64,000 bases of DNA from Cognatishimia maritima (GTDB taxonomy: Bacteria > Pseudomonadota > Alphaproteobacteria > Rhodobacterales > Rhodobacteraceae), in contig NZ_FQWM01000004.1 of assembly GCF_900129685.1 (NCBI RefSeq), forward strand, positions 126,501-190,500. Direction: 5' to 3'. The notes below the pieces were generated by a model, which was not told the origin of the DNA, ran no database searches, and worked only from the letters and a program-made list of their open reading frames with translations. The translations under genes were made by a program, and so were the position numbers. Below are positions 17,923 through 28,548 of the stretch, in pieces (within the stretch, counting starts at the first letter, position 1; each line of letters starts with the position of its first letter).

Positions 17923-19422
17923 TTACAGATCCATCAGCAGACGACGTGGGTCTTCCAGCGCTTCTTTCACGCGCACAAGGAAAGTCACCGCGCCTTTGCC
18001 GTCCACGATTCGGTGGTCATAAGACAGGGCCAGATACATCATCGGACGGATCACGATCTCGCCATTCACAACCATTGGACGGTCCTGAATCTTGTGCATG
18101 CCGAGGATACCGGACTGCGGTGGGTTCAGGATCGGCGAGGACATCAGGGAGCCGTAGACACCACCGTTTGAGATGGTGAAGCTGCCGCCCTGCATTTCGG
18201 CCATCGAGAGTTTGCCGTCGCGCGCGCGTTTGCCTTTTTCGGCAATCGCTTTTTCGATGTCGGCAAAGCTCAGTTGGTCCGCATCGCGGATCACCGGCAC
18301 CACAAGGCCCGTCGGCGTGCCCGCCGCGATGCCCATATGCACGTAGTTCTTGTAAACGATGTCGGTGCCGTCGATCTCGGCGTTGACCTCTGGCACTTCT
18401 TTCAGCGCATGCACGCAGGCCTTGGTGAAGAAGGACATAAAGCCAAGCTTCACGCCGTGTTTCTTCAGGAACAGGTCTTTATATTCATTGCGCAGCGCCA
18501 TCACCTCGGTCATGTCGACCTCATTGTAGGTGGTCAGCATCGCGGCGGTGTTCTGCGAATCCTTCAGACGTTTCGCAATGGTCTGACGCAGGCGGGTCAT
18601 TTTCACACGCTCTTCGCGGGCCGCGTCATCTGCAGACACCGGCGCACGTGGTGCGGCTGCCGGGGCAGGGGCCGCGGCAGGGGCTGGCGCGATTGCGGCT
18701 TTCAGGACATCCTCTTTCATGATGCGCCCGTCGCGGCCAGAGCCTTGAACATTGGCGGCATCAATGCCTTTTTCCGCCATCAGCTTGTTGGCCGATGGGG
18801 CGTTTTCGACGTCTTTGCTGGCGGTGGCCGCCGCAGGAGCAGCCGCTTCCGCCGCTGGGGCCGACGCTGCTGCGCCGTCACCGGAACTCAGAATGGCGAG
18901 TTTGGCAGATGCATCTACGGTGCTGCCTTCTTCGGCCAAGATTTCTGTCAAAACGCCTGCCGCTGGGGCGGGAACCTCTACGGACACTTTGTCGGTTTCC
19001 AGTTCGCACAGCATTTCGTCCTGTGCCACGCTGTCGCCGACCTTTTTGAACCAAGTCGAAACGGTCGCCTCGGTGACGGATTCACCCAGCGTTGGCACCA
19101 TCACGTCCACGCTAGCGCCGCCAGAGGACGCAGGTGCCGCCGCTTCGGTCTTTGCCTCTGCCTTCGGAGCGGGCGCTGCGCCTTCTCCTTCGACGATGGT
19201 CGCCAGCAGGGCGTCAACACCGACGGTGTCGCCCTCTGCCGCAACGATCTCGCCCATGGTGCCGGCGGCAGGCGCTGGCACTTCGACGGTCACCTTATCG
19301 GTTTCCAGTTCACACAGCATTTCGTCTACAGCCACGGCGTCACCCGGCTTTTTGAACCAGGTGGCAACGGTGGCTTCGGTCACGCTTTCGCCCAAAGTAG
19401 GGACACGTACTTCTGTGGTCAT
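17923..19422 (-). CDS. odhB: 2-oxoglutarate dehydrogenase E2 (succinyltransferase), two lipoyl domains
   Basis: A 499-residue E2 subunit. It carries two lipoyl domains in tandem, each with an ETDK lipoylation site (Lys about 43 and 145), joined by Ala/Pro linkers. A subunit-binding domain ([17 protein letters not shown]) and a catalytic domain ending with the active-site [15 protein letters not shown] follow. Most OdhB/SucB have one lipoyl domain; two are usual in Rhodobacteraceae as far as I know. The two lipoyl-coding segments are near-identical at DNA level around the lysine. The start is five bases after the sucA stop. Confidence 0.95.
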   Translation of the reverse strand: MTTEVRVPTLGESVTEATVATWFKKPGDAVAVDEMLCELETDKVTVEVPAPAAGTMGEIVAAEGDTVGVDALLATIVEGEGAAPAPKAEAKTEAAAPASSGGASVDVMVPTLGESVTEATVSTWFKKVGDSVAQDEMLCELETDKVSVEVPAPAAGVLTEILAEEGSTVDASAKLAILSSGDGAAASAPAAEAAAPAAATASKDVENAPSANKLMAEKGIDAANVQGSGRDGRIMKEDVLKAAIAPAPAAAPAPAAAPRAPVSADDAAREERVKMTRLRQTIAKRLKDSQNTAAMLTTYNEVDMTEVMALRNEYKDLFLKKHGVKLGFMSFFTKACVHALKEVPEVNAEIDGTDIVYKNYVHMGIAAGTPTGLVVPVIRDADQLSFADIEKAIAEKGKRARDGKLSMAEMQGGSFTISNGGVYGSLMSSPILNPPQSGILGMHKIQDRPMVVNGEIVIRPMMYLALSYDHRIVDGKGAVTFLVRVKEALEDPRRLLMDL

Positions 19423-19427
19423 TTCAT

Positions 19428-22385
19428 TTACCCTTCGATGGTCAGCGCGGCGTCGACCAGCGCTTGTTGTTGTGCTTTGTGTTGGCTTGCCAGACCGGTT
19501 GCGGGCGACGCAGAAGCTGCGCGGCCGACATAAACCGGACGGGTGTGTTTGGCTTTGATCCGTTCCAGAACCCATTCGATGTTGGGTTCAATAAAGGTCC
19601 AAGCGCCTTGGTTCTTGGGTTCTTCCTGACACCAGACCATCTCGGCCCCTTTGAAGCGCTCAAGCTCCTTCACAGCAGAGATCGCCGGGAAGGGATAGAA
19701 CTGCTCAAAGCGCAGCAAGTAGACATCATCAATGCCGCGCGCATCACGTTCTTCCAGCAGGTCGAAATAGACCTTGCCCGAACACATCACGACGCGTTTG
19801 ATCTTTTTATCTGCCACCAGCTTGGTGTCGCTATTGCCGTGCTGGGCGTCATCCCACAGCACGCGGTGGAAGCTGGACCCATCGGTGAATTCTTCTTTCC
19901 GGCTTACGGCCAGCTTGTGGCGCAGCAGGGATTTCGGAGTCATCAGGATCAAGGGTTTACGGAAGCTGCGATGCAGCTGACGACGCAGAATGTGGAAGTA
20001 GTTCGCCGGGGTCGTGCAGTTTGCAACAATCCAGTTGTCGCCACCACACATCTGCAAGAAACGCTCCAGACGGGCAGAGGAGTGCTCTGGGCCTTGGCCT
20101 TCAAACCCGTGTGGCAGCAGAACCGTCAGGCCGGACATGCGCAACCATTTGCTCTCACCAGAGCTGATGAACTGGTCAAACATGATCTGCGCACCGTTGG
20201 CAAAATCGCCAAACTGCGCTTCCCACAGGGTCAATGCGTTGGGTTCTGCTAGCGAGTAGCCATATTCAAAACCCAGCACCGCATATTCCGAAAGCGCCGA
20301 GTCGATCACTTCGTATTGGGCCTGACCCGCCCGGATATTGTTCAGCGGGTAATACCGCTTTTCCGTATCCTGGTTCACAATGCCGGAATGCCGCTGCGAG
20401 AATGTCCCGCGGGTGGCGTCCTGACCGGCAAGACGCACGGGATAGCCTTCGGTCAGCAAGGAGCCAAACGCCATGGCTTCGCCTGTGGCCCAGTCAATGC
20501 CCTCGCCACTTTCCAGCGCATTTTTGCGATTCTCAAGGAAGCGACCGATGGTTTTGTGCAGCGGGTAACCCTCTGGCACGGTGGTCAGCGCATTGGCCAC
20601 CTCTTCAAAAGTCTCGGTCTTAATCGCGGTTTCCCCGCGCTGATAATCCTCGTCATTTTTGTCGAGGTGAGACCATTTGCCGTCCAGCCAGTCGGCTTTG
20701 TTGGGTTTGAAGTCCTTCCCGGCTTCGAACTCTTCATTCATGCGCGCCTGGAAGGATGCCTTCATGTCTTCGATTTCGCCTTCCGGGATCAGGCCGTCCT
20801 TGACCAGACGTTCGGTGTAAAGCGACAGCGTGGTCTTGTGGCCTTTGATGCGCTTATACATCACCGGGTTGGTGAACATCGGCTCATCGCCTTCGTTGTG
20901 ACCAAACCGGCGGTAGCAGAAGATATCGATGACGACGTCTTTCTGGAATTTCTGACGGAATTCCGTCGCCACTTTCGCCGCGTGCACAACCGCCTCTGGG
21001 TCATCGCCGTTCACGTGGAAAATCGGCGCTTCGACCACCAAGGCGTTGTCGGTCGGATAGGGCGAAGAGCGTGAGAAGTGCGGCGCTGTGGTAAACCCGA
21101 TTTGGTTGTTCACAACGATATGCATCGTGCCGCCGGTTTTGTGACCACGCAGGCCCGAGAGCGCAAAACATTCCGCCACCACACCTTGGCCTGCAAAGGC
21201 CGCATCGCCATGCAGCAGGATCGGCATCACTGAGGTACGCGTGTCGTCATTCAGCTGATCCTGCTTGGCGCGGACTTTGCCGAGCACAACCGGGTTCACA
21301 GCCTCAAGGTGCGAAGGGTTCGCTGTCAGAGACAAGTGGACGTTGTTGCCGTCAAACTCGCGGTCCGAGGAAGCGCCCAAGTGGTACTTCACATCGCCAG
21401 AGCCATCCACGTCTTCCGGCTTGAACGAGCCACCTTGGAATTCGTTAAAAATCGCACGATAGGGTTTGCCCATCACATTCGCCAGAATGTTCAGGCGCCC
21501 CCGGTGCGGCATGCCGATCACGATGTCTTTCACACCCAGCGCGCCACCGCGCTTGATGATCTGCTCCATCGCCGGGATCAGGCTTTCGCCGCCGTCCAAA
21601 CCGAACCGCTTGGTGCCCATGTATTTGACGTGCAGGAATTTCTCGAACCCTTCGGCCTCGACCATCTTATTGAGGATCGCCTTGCGGCCTTCACGGGTGA
21701 ACCGGATTTCCTTGTCGAACCCTTCAATCCGCTCTTTTAGCCAGCTGGCTTCTTCAGGATTGGAAATATGCATGTACTGCATTGCGAAGGTGCCGCAATA
21801 GGTTCGCTTTACGATCTCAAGGATCTGGCGCATCGTCGCAATCTGCAGGCCCAGAACGTTGTCGATAAAGATCGGACGATCCATATCGGCGGTCGCGAAC
21901 CCATAAGATGTTGGGTCAAGTTCAGGGTGCGGGGTCTGGTCACGCATACCCAGCGGATCAAGGTCCGCCACAAGGTGGCCACGAATACGATACGCCCGGA
22001 TCAACATCAACGCGCGGATCGAATCCAGCACCGCCTGTTTGACGGCCTCGTCTGAAACCTCGACGCCTTTTTCGGCCGCCTTGGCTTTGATCTTGTCGCC
22101 AGCCGCCTGCGCCTCTGCCGGAGCGGGCCATTCGCCAGTCAACGCTCCTGTCAGGTCATCGTTTGGGGCCGGGGGCCAGTCACTGCGCGCCCAACTTGGG
22201 CCGCTGGCCTCTGCTTTGACATCCAGCTCTGCATCGCCCAGCTGCCGGAAGAACGCCTGCCAGGCTTCGTCAACGGCATTGGGATCATTGGCGTAACGCG
22301 CATACATCTGTTCGAGGTATTCCGCGTTGTGCCCCTGCATAAAGCTGGAGGCGTGAAATAGATCGTTGGGGGATTGGTCGGTCAT
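19428..22385 (-). CDS. sucA: 2-oxoglutarate dehydrogenase E1
   Basis: A 985-residue thiamine-diphosphate enzyme that decarboxylates 2-oxoglutarate. The N-terminal E2-binding part ([18 protein letters not shown]), [11 protein letters not shown], the ThDP-site [13 protein letters not shown] and [11 protein letters not shown]-like segment ([12 protein letters not shown]), and the C-terminal [14 protein letters not shown] are all intact. Its ATG overlaps the stop of the DUF805 gene upstream by four bases, so translation is coupled to a gene with no known link to the complex. Confidence 0.96.
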   Translation of the reverse strand: MTDQSPNDLFHASSFMQGHNAEYLEQMYARYANDPNAVDEAWQAFFRQLGDAELDVKAEASGPSWARSDWPPAPNDDLTGALTGEWPAPAEAQAAGDKIKAKAAEKGVEVSDEAVKQAVLDSIRALMLIRAYRIRGHLVADLDPLGMRDQTPHPELDPTSYGFATADMDRPIFIDNVLGLQIATMRQILEIVKRTYCGTFAMQYMHISNPEEASWLKERIEGFDKEIRFTREGRKAILNKMVEAEGFEKFLHVKYMGTKRFGLDGGESLIPAMEQIIKRGGALGVKDIVIGMPHRGRLNILANVMGKPYRAIFNEFQGGSFKPEDVDGSGDVKYHLGASSDREFDGNNVHLSLTANPSHLEAVNPVVLGKVRAKQDQLNDDTRTSVMPILLHGDAAFAGQGVVAECFALSGLRGHKTGGTMHIVVNNQIGFTTAPHFSRSSPYPTDNALVVEAPIFHVNGDDPEAVVHAAKVATEFRQKFQKDVVIDIFCYRRFGHNEGDEPMFTNPVMYKRIKGHKTTLSLYTERLVKDGLIPEGEIEDMKASFQARMNEEFEAGKDFKPNKADWLDGKWSHLDKNDEDYQRGETAIKTETFEEVANALTTVPEGYPLHKTIGRFLENRKNALESGEGIDWATGEAMAFGSLLTEGYPVRLAGQDATRGTFSQRHSGIVNQDTEKRYYPLNNIRAGQAQYEVIDSALSEYAVLGFEYGYSLAEPNALTLWEAQFGDFANGAQIMFDQFISSGESKWLRMSGLTVLLPHGFEGQGPEHSSARLERFLQMCGGDNWIVANCTTPANYFHILRRQLHRSFRKPLILMTPKSLLRHKLAVSRKEEFTDGSSFHRVLWDDAQHGNSDTKLVADKKIKRVVMCSGKVYFDLLEERDARGIDDVYLLRFEQFYPFPAISAVKELERFKGAEMVWCQEEPKNQGAWTFIEPNIEWVLERIKAKHTRPVYVGRAASASPATGLASQHKAQQQALVDAALTIEG

Positions 22386-22963
22386 GTTGGCACCTCATAT
22401 GGGTTGGGACCGTATTTATTGGGACCGGGTTGGGATGAACGGGTGAGCAAAACGACGGTCACGAGCATCGAGACAACGGCGATCGCCCAACCGATGAAAA
22501 AGGTAGCGGGGTTTTGGGGCACTTGCATTTCCGTGGGGAAGTCCAAACCGTTCGGCAAGTGAGCCGTGTCGATCTGTACTGTCTCGCTTGAAAAATGGAA
22601 AATCAGATATGTAGTAGCCATACCCACAACCGGTGTAGCTATAAGCCAACCCGGAAGGCCGGTATCATGTAATCTGCGCCAACACACTGAAAATAGTGGT
22701 AGGGCAACCACAGCATAAAGTACGATTCCAAGCCAGCCGCTGTCGTAGCTTACTTTCTTTTGGATGCCCTGCGATTGTACGCCGTTGCTTATAGTGACCG
22801 TGAAGCTCTCGGTGACGGTAGGGCCGAATACGATTGAGTTCACCACGGTCAACAGAATTAATGTCAAAAACAAAAGCCAAGCGAAGCTCCAAAGCTCATA
22901 GCGATCTGAACGCCCCTTGAACTCTAAACTTCTAAAGAAAACGACTTTGGCATTTTCAAACAT
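22382..22963 (-). CDS. DUF805 membrane protein inserted before sucA
   Basis: A 193-residue protein with the DUF805 signature: FKGRSDRYELWSF at the start, the WRRLHDTGLPGWL motif in the middle and the GPNKYGPNPY tail. Four membrane helices are likely. A start at 22963 (MFENAKVVFF) is favoured by GGAG nine bases upstream; an ATG six codons earlier is in frame. Composition is more AT-rich than sucA and sucD. It lies between structured repeat B and sucA, and its stop overlaps the sucA start (ATGA). DUF805 function is unknown. Confidence 0.85.
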   Translation of the reverse strand: MFENAKVVFFRSLEFKGRSDRYELWSFAWLLFLTLILLTVVNSIVFGPTVTESFTVTISNGVQSQGIQKKVSYDSGWLGIVLYAVVALPLFSVCWRRLHDTGLPGWLIATPVVGMATTYLIFHFSSETVQIDTAHLPNGLDFPTEMQVPQNPATFFIGWAIAVVSMLVTVVLLTRSSQPGPNKYGPNPYEVPT

Positions 22964-23053
22964 GATCGAAACTCCGAACAAGAAAACCCAAACTTGTTAT
23001 TGAATTATCTTTGATGACAAGTGCAGTACGCATTACTCAAATTCCGCCATTTA

Positions 23054-23146
23054 CCCGGCACCGCCGGGCAGCCCCCGACCGCCCCCATGGGCGGGGGCTT
23101 TCGCCCCGCCCGCGGTCAGGCGCTGCCCTTTGGGCAAATGTCGGGG
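23054..23146. repeat. Structured repeat, copy B (after sucD)
   Basis: About 93 bp homologous to copy A at 17825-17916. It has CCCGGC-ACC-GCCGGG, CCGCCCCC-AT-GGGCGGGGG, and outer arms GGGCAGC / GCTGCCC with an inner CGACC/GGTC pair. It begins 18 bases after the sucD stop and is followed by the DUF805 gene. Stem changes relative to copy A tend to be paired, as in a selected fold. Confidence 0.8.
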
Positions 23147-23164
23147 AACTTGTCAGCATCGCAA

Positions 23165-24046
23165 TCAGCCAATCGCCTTCAAGACCGCTTCGCCGAGGCC
23201 CGCCGGGCTGTCCGCCACAACGATGCCCGCAGACTTCATCGCTTCGATCTTGTCTTCCGCGCCACCTTTGCCGCCAGCGACAATCGCGCCCGCGTGGCCC
23301 ATGCGGCGGCCCGGAGGCGCCGTGCGGCCTGCGATGAAACCAGCCACTGGCTTCCAACGGCCCTTTTTCTTCTGCTCCGCGAGGAACTCAGCCGCTTCTT
23401 CTTCTGCAGAACCGCCGATTTCACCGATCATGATGATCGACTGGGTCTCATCGTCATCCAGGAACATGTCCAAGACGTCGATGTGCTCAGTGCCTTTAAT
23501 CGGGTCGCCGCCGATGCCCACAGCTGTGGACTGGCCCAGGCCGATGTCAGCAGTCTGCTTCACCGCCTCATACGTCAGCGTACCGGAACGGGAGACAACA
23601 CCCACAGAACCACGCTTGTGGATATGGCCCGGCATGATGCCGATTTTGCAGGCGTCAGGCGTGATGATGCCCGGGCAGTTAGGGCCGATCAGGCGGCTGG
23701 ATGAGTTCTCCAGCGCGCGTTTCACCGCCATCATGTCCAGCACTGGAATGCCTTCGGTGATACAAACGATCAATTCCATCTCTGCGTCGATGGCTTCCAG
23801 GATGGAATCCGCCGCGAAAGGAGGAGGGACATAGATCACAGAAGCGTTCGCTTCGGTTTTCGCCTTCGCTTCATGCACCGAGTTAAAGATCGGCAGGCCC
23901 AGATGCTCCATGCCGCCTTTGCCGGGGGTCACACCCCCAACCATCTTGGTGCCATAAGCGATGGCTTGTTCAGAGTGGAAGGTACCTTGAGAGCCGGTCA
24001 GGCCCTGACAGATTACCTTGGTATTTTCGTCTACGAGGATTGCCAT
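23165..24046 (-). CDS. sucD: Succinyl-CoA synthetase alpha subunit
   Basis: A 293-residue subunit with the CoA-binding Rossmann part ([19 protein letters not shown]), the central [10 protein letters not shown] block, and the phosphohistidine loop [15 protein letters not shown] near residue 250. AGGAG lies nine bases before the ATG. It pairs with SucC, from which a 179-aa accessory gene separates it. Repeat B follows it. Confidence 0.96.
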   Translation of the reverse strand: MAILVDENTKVICQGLTGSQGTFHSEQAIAYGTKMVGGVTPGKGGMEHLGLPIFNSVHEAKAKTEANASVIYVPPPFAADSILEAIDAEMELIVCITEGIPVLDMMAVKRALENSSSRLIGPNCPGIITPDACKIGIMPGHIHKRGSVGVVSRSGTLTYEAVKQTADIGLGQSTAVGIGGDPIKGTEHIDVLDMFLDDDETQSIIMIGEIGGSAEEEAAEFLAEQKKKGRWKPVAGFIAGRTAPPGRRMGHAGAIVAGGKGGAEDKIEAMKSAGIVVADSPAGLGEAVLKAIG

Positions 24047-24080
24047 GTTGGCGTTCTCCTAAATGTATAAGGTCTCGTAA

Positions 24081-24620
24081 CTAGCGAGAAACCTTGTGCT
24101 CTAGTTTCAGGTAAAGGCCACCCACCGGCCCCTTGTCGGACATGAAGTGAAACAGCTCTAGCAACAGCTTGCGTCCATCACTTTCAAACTCCGCCCGCTT
24201 TCCTTCAATGTACCGCTCGGGGTCGTCATCGAACTTTGCCGGACCGACATAGGTTGGCTTCTGGCCTCCTCCTGCTATATTTTTCAATCGGTTGAACTTA
24301 TTGGTCGCGTCTCGCGCACTCAAATCTTTAGAGACCACGAAACAGGAAAAAATGCCGTAATCACCGTTAGCAGGCAAAGTGTAATCAGGAGTGCCGCGCA
24401 ATCCCTCTGCTTTGCCTGCTTTCTCGAAGTGAGCAAACACATTTCCCGCATGCAATGCCGCCACCGCACCAAGTCCTACGTCCACACCGCTGTCGAGCGC
24501 CAGCACATGATTTGACAAGCAAGCCTGTTCAAACACCTGAGCTGCGCGGTTCGCCAGAGATTGAGCGTTCACTGCACCAGCAGTTAAAACAAGAAGGAGT
24601 AGCGTGACGGCTGACTTCAT
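24081..24620 (-). CDS. Hypothetical secreted protein between sucC and sucD
   Basis: A 179-residue protein with a clear signal peptide ([20 protein letters not shown], cleavage after NAQ). The mature domain of about 160 residues has two cysteines (QACLSNH and FSCFVVS) that could form a disulfide, and no family I can name. Its ATG overlaps the sucC stop by one base (TAATG), so it is translated with sucC, and it ends 34 bp before sucD. It is the third accessory gene in this operon and the only one without an adjacent structured repeat. Confidence 0.7.
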   Translation of the reverse strand: MKSAVTLLLLVLTAGAVNAQSLANRAAQVFEQACLSNHVLALDSGVDVGLGAVAALHAGNVFAHFEKAGKAEGLRGTPDYTLPANGDYGIFSCFVVSKDLSARDATNKFNRLKNIAGGGQKPTYVGPAKFDDDPERYIEGKRAEFESDGRKLLLELFHFMSDKGPVGGLYLKLEHKVSR

Positions 24621-25813
24621 TATCCTTTCACCGCTTTGACGATCTTCTCAGCGCCATCGGACAGGTTGTCTGCCGCGATCACGTCAAGGCCGGAGTTGTT
24701 GATGATGTCTTTGCCGGCTTCCACATTGGTGCCTTCCAGACGCACAACCAGCGGCACCTGCAGGCCAACCTCTTTCACGGCAGCCACAACGCCCTCTGCG
24801 ATCACGTCGCAGCGCATGATGCCGCCGAAGATGTTGACCAAAATGCCTTTCACGTTCTCATCAGAGGTGATGATTTTGAACGCTTCGGTCACTTTTTCTT
24901 TGGTCGCGCCGCCGCCAACGTCAAGGAAGTTGGCTGGCTCTGCACCGTAGAGTTTGATGATGTCCATGGTGGCCATCGCCAGACCCGCGCCGTTCACCAT
25001 GCAGCCAATTTCACCGTCCAGAGCGATATAGTTGAGGTCGTATTTAGACGCCTCAAGCTCTTTCGGGTCTTCTTCGGTGGTATCGCGCAGCTCGGCGATA
25101 TCCGCGTGGCGGTAGACGGCGTTGCCATCAAAACCAACTTTGGCATCAAGAACCTTCAGGTCACCCTTGTCGGTCACGATCAGCGGGTTGATTTCCAGCA
25201 TCTCCATGTCCTTCTCGACGAAGGCTTTGTAAAGGAGACCCATCAACTTAACGCACTGTTTGACCTGACCACCTTTTAGGCCGAGGGAGAAAGCGATGCG
25301 GCGACCGTGATACGGCTGAAAGCCGGTGGCCGGATCAACAGAGAAGGATAGGATTTTCTCGGGCGTGGACGCGGCCACTTCTTCGATGTCCATACCGCCT
25401 TCAGTGGAGCACACAAAAGACACACGAGATGTCTGACGGTCCACCAACAGGGCAAGATACAGTTCTGTTTCAATGCCAGAGCCATCTTCGATGTAGATGC
25501 GGTTGACTTGCTTGCCTGCGGGACCGGTCTGGTGTGTCACCAGAGTACGCCCAAGCATCTTCTTGGCTTCCTCGGCGGCTTCTTCCACCGACTTGGCCAG
25601 ACGCACACCGCCTTTTTCACCAGCGTCTTCTTCTTTGAAAGAGCCTTTGCCGCGCCCACCGGCGTGGATCTGTGCTTTGACAACCCAAAGCGGTCCGTCA
25701 AGTTCGCTGGCTGCGTTCTTCGCGTCCTCGGCCTTCAGGACAACACGTCCTTCGGATACCGGGGCACCATATGAGCGAAGCAATGCCTTCGCTTGGTATT
25801 CATGGATATTCAT
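24620..25813 (-). CDS. sucC: Succinyl-CoA synthetase beta subunit
   Basis: A 397-residue ATP-grasp subunit beginning [19 protein letters not shown]. The grasp-domain motifs [12 protein letters not shown] and [10 protein letters not shown], and the C-terminal [14 protein letters not shown] ligase-fold segment, are intact. It is the first gene after the 245-bp regulatory region behind mdh. That region holds the mdh terminator, two TGTGATCACA sites and a perfect inverted repeat, so a main promoter of the suc-odh-lpd operon probably lies here. Confidence 0.96.
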   Translation of the reverse strand: MNIHEYQAKALLRSYGAPVSEGRVVLKAEDAKNAASELDGPLWVVKAQIHAGGRGKGSFKEEDAGEKGGVRLAKSVEEAAEEAKKMLGRTLVTHQTGPAGKQVNRIYIEDGSGIETELYLALLVDRQTSRVSFVCSTEGGMDIEEVAASTPEKILSFSVDPATGFQPYHGRRIAFSLGLKGGQVKQCVKLMGLLYKAFVEKDMEMLEINPLIVTDKGDLKVLDAKVGFDGNAVYRHADIAELRDTTEEDPKELEASKYDLNYIALDGEIGCMVNGAGLAMATMDIIKLYGAEPANFLDVGGGATKEKVTEAFKIITSDENVKGILVNIFGGIMRCDVIAEGVVAAVKEVGLQVPLVVRLEGTNVEAGKDIINNSGLDVIAADNLSDGAEKIVKAVKG

Positions 25814-25852
25814 GAAACTGTCCCATTTTGCTGCGGTTGAGACAGGTATAGC

Positions 25853-25875
25853 CTTAGTTTTATCAGAAAACTAAG
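25853..25875. promoter_or_regulatory. Perfect inverted repeat at the sucC promoter
   Basis: Arms CTTAGTTTT and AAAACTAAG (nine bases, no mismatch) around ATCAG, 40 bp before the sucC start codon. Read on the minus strand, TTGCCA at 25888-25883, 17 bases, then TGATAA could be the -35 and -10 boxes. In that case this repeat covers the -10 region, as a repressor operator would. It could also be a leader hairpin. Confidence 0.5.
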
Positions 25876-25909
25876 AGGTTTTTGGCAATTTTCGGAAAAA
25901 AGCGACGTT

Positions 25910-25940
25910 TGTGATCACAGGCAAAAAATGTGTGATCACA
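25910..25940. promoter_or_regulatory. Twin operator TGTGATCACA x2 upstream of sucC
   Basis: Two identical perfect palindromes at 25910-25919 and 25931-25940. Their starts are 21 bp apart, two helical turns, so two dimers would bind on one face. With the promoter proposed for sucC, the centres fall near -61 and -82, an activator-like position. The same pair with the same spacing occurs upstream of sdhC. The binding protein is unknown. Confidence 0.75.
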
Positions 25941-26017
25941 AATTCTGAGATACGGGTGAATATCCCGATTCGAAATGCAAAATTAGCAAAAAATGAGAAT
26001 GCGTTTGAATTCGATCC

Positions 26018-26048
26018 AAAAAGGCGCGGCAGGTTACCGCGCCTTTTT
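26018..26048 (-). terminator. Terminator after mdh
   Basis: A perfect 12-bp stem (AAAAAGGCGCGG and its complement) around CAGGTTA, ten bases after the mdh stop. It ends in T5 on either strand and separates mdh from sucC transcription. Confidence 0.9.
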
Positions 26049-26058
26049 GATAAAAAGC

Positions 26059-27066
<1,008 letters not shown>

Positions 27067-27189
27067 TTAAATGTCCCTCGTGCAAGTCCTTTGCCGCAGT
27101 GCAGCCTGTCGCATACGCGTTGAGGGGCGGCGGGAATCGCGTATATATCGGCCTTACAGGACGATTTAGCGCTAACGGATCGCCGCAGG

Positions 27190-27927
27190 ATGGATGGGTA
27201 TTTTTTTGCAGTTGCGGCATTGGCAGTGATCTTTGCGGGCATTGCCAAGGGCGGATTTGGGGGCGGCCCGGCCTTTGCGTCCTCGGCGATTCTTGCCCTC
27301 GTGACCACTCCGGCGCAGGCCATAGGGCTGATGTTGCCACTGCTGATCCTGATGGACATCGGGACATTGCGCCCCTTCTGGAAGCAGTGGGATTGGCCGC
27401 GGGCACGTGTTGTCACATTCGGGGCCATTCCGGGGATCGCGCTCGGGGCCGTGTTCTATAGCGTCACCAATGACGACATGCTGCGCCTGTTGATTGGTCT
27501 TGTCGCGCTTGGATTTGTTCTCTGGCAGTTGATCCCAAAGAGCCGCATGAAAGACGCCAACTTTTCCCCCATAGTCGGTTGGATTGCTGGAATTGTTGCG
27601 GGGTTCACCAGCTTTGCCAGCCACGCAGGTGGCCCCCCGGCAGCGATGTATTTCCTATCGCAGCGTTTGGATAAAACGACTTATCACGCCTCTATGGTGT
27701 TTGTCTTTTGCGTGGTCAACGCAGCGAAAGTGATCCCCTATGCCTATCTCGGTATTTTCACAGCAGAGACTCTTTGGGCAGGTGTTCTGCTGTCTCCGCT
27801 TGCATTGCTGGGCGTGTGGCTTGGGGTGAGAGCGCATTCGATGGCGCCAGAAAGTATTTTCTTTGCAATGACTTATGCCCTTCTCGGCATCATTGGCGTT
27901 AAACTCGTCTATGAGGCACTGATCTAG
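27190..27927 (+). CDS. TauE/SafE-family membrane permease
   Basis: A 245-residue membrane protein with about eight helices. It has the TauE/SafE hallmarks: GIAKGGFGGG in the first helix and GFTSFASHAGGPPAAMYFL in the middle. Family members export sulfite, sulfoacetate or other organic anions; the substrate here cannot be read from sequence. The Shine-Dalgarno is poor (GCAGG directly before the ATG). It is divergent from mdh. Confidence 0.85.
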   Translation: MDGYFFAVAALAVIFAGIAKGGFGGGPAFASSAILALVTTPAQAIGLMLPLLILMDIGTLRPFWKQWDWPRARVVTFGAIPGIALGAVFYSVTNDDMLRLLIGLVALGFVLWQLIPKSRMKDANFSPIVGWIAGIVAGFTSFASHAGGPPAAMYFLSQRLDKTTYHASMVFVFCVVNAAKVIPYAYLGIFTAETLWAGVLLSPLALLGVWLGVRAHSMAPESIFFAMTYALLGIIGVKLVYEALI

Positions 27928-27957
27928 GCAGCACAAAAAGCGCGACAGGCAACGGCC

Positions 27958-28293
27958 TTAGACGTCTTTGCCGTGGGCCAATGCATTGGAAAACGCCGTC
28001 TCAAAATTCTGTCCCGCCGCAATCAGGCAGGTCAGACCCTGCGCCGTTGTCACCGTGATCGTCCATGACCCGCTTTCTTGGCTGGCGAAAAGCTCCATCA
28101 ACGTGTTTTCGCGGGCCAATCCGATGGCTTGCCGGTTTTCGCCATAGATTTCGGCCAATCGGTCAAGCACGATGTCTCTTGGGCCGCATTGCGCCTCTGC
28201 TTCAAGGGGTGAGGCGGTGCAAAGCGATGCGATCAGCGTGCAACTCGCGCCGAGCCGACGCATTGGGCTTGTGCTCTGCTGTGGTCGGTTCAT
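27958..28293 (-). CDS. Hypothetical exported protein, 111 aa
   Basis: A small protein with an N-terminal signal-like segment (RRLGASCTLIASLCTASPLEAEA) and a mature part of about 75 residues with two cysteines (QCGPRDIV and LTCLIAAG). GGAAGGGAAAGC precedes the ATG; a second in-frame ATG ten codons on would remove a charged extension. It runs convergent to the TauE gene and divergent from mcl2. Not a family I can name. Confidence 0.65.
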   Translation of the reverse strand: MNRPQQSTSPMRRLGASCTLIASLCTASPLEAEAQCGPRDIVLDRLAEIYGENRQAIGLARENTLMELFASQESGSWTITVTTAQGLTCLIAAGQNFETAFSNALAHGKDV

Positions 28294-28495
28294 GCTTTCC
28301 CTTCCGTGGTGATCTGTCGTTGCTGCGCTGCGGCGGGTGATGGGGGTGTGGTCAGAGGAAAGGCTGGCACAGGTTCCACAAAGACCGCGTTAATCCAGCG
28401 CACGGTGTAGGATTTGTGATGCAACACCTTCCCGGACCTTGCCCGAAAGTGACGTTAGGTTCTTTCTGCGCTGCGGCGAAATAATACTTGAATTC

Positions 28496-28536
28496 TTTTT
28501 GCAAAAAATGTCACTACTGCGCGCAACAATATTGCG
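28496..28536. promoter_or_regulatory. Candidate operators upstream of mcl2
   Basis: A perfect 12-bp palindrome TTTTTGCAAAAA at 28496-28507 contains TTTGCAAA, the core reported for ScfR-family regulators of short-chain acyl-CoA metabolism (PccR, RamB). Fourteen bases on, CGCAA-CAATA-TTGCG at 28522-28536 is a second perfect inverted repeat. Both lie within 55 bp of the mcl2 start codon. The rest of the 255-bp gap (28294-28495) shows nothing else. Confidence 0.5.
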
Positions 28537-28548
28537 GGAGCGAGTAAT

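Noticed and set aside
19000-19420. Direct DNA repeats around 19010 and 19310
   Set aside because: They are the two lipoyl-domain coding segments of odhB, not a mobile or CRISPR repeat.
18274-19533. Long plus-strand open frame of 419 codons over odhB
   Set aside because: It is antisense to a well-conserved E2 gene with two lipoyl domains; no ribosome-binding site or known fold.
25910-25940. CRP/FNR sites at sucC
   Set aside because: CRP needs TGTGA-N6-TCACA and FNR TTGAT-N4-ATCAA; here the arms are joined without a spacer.
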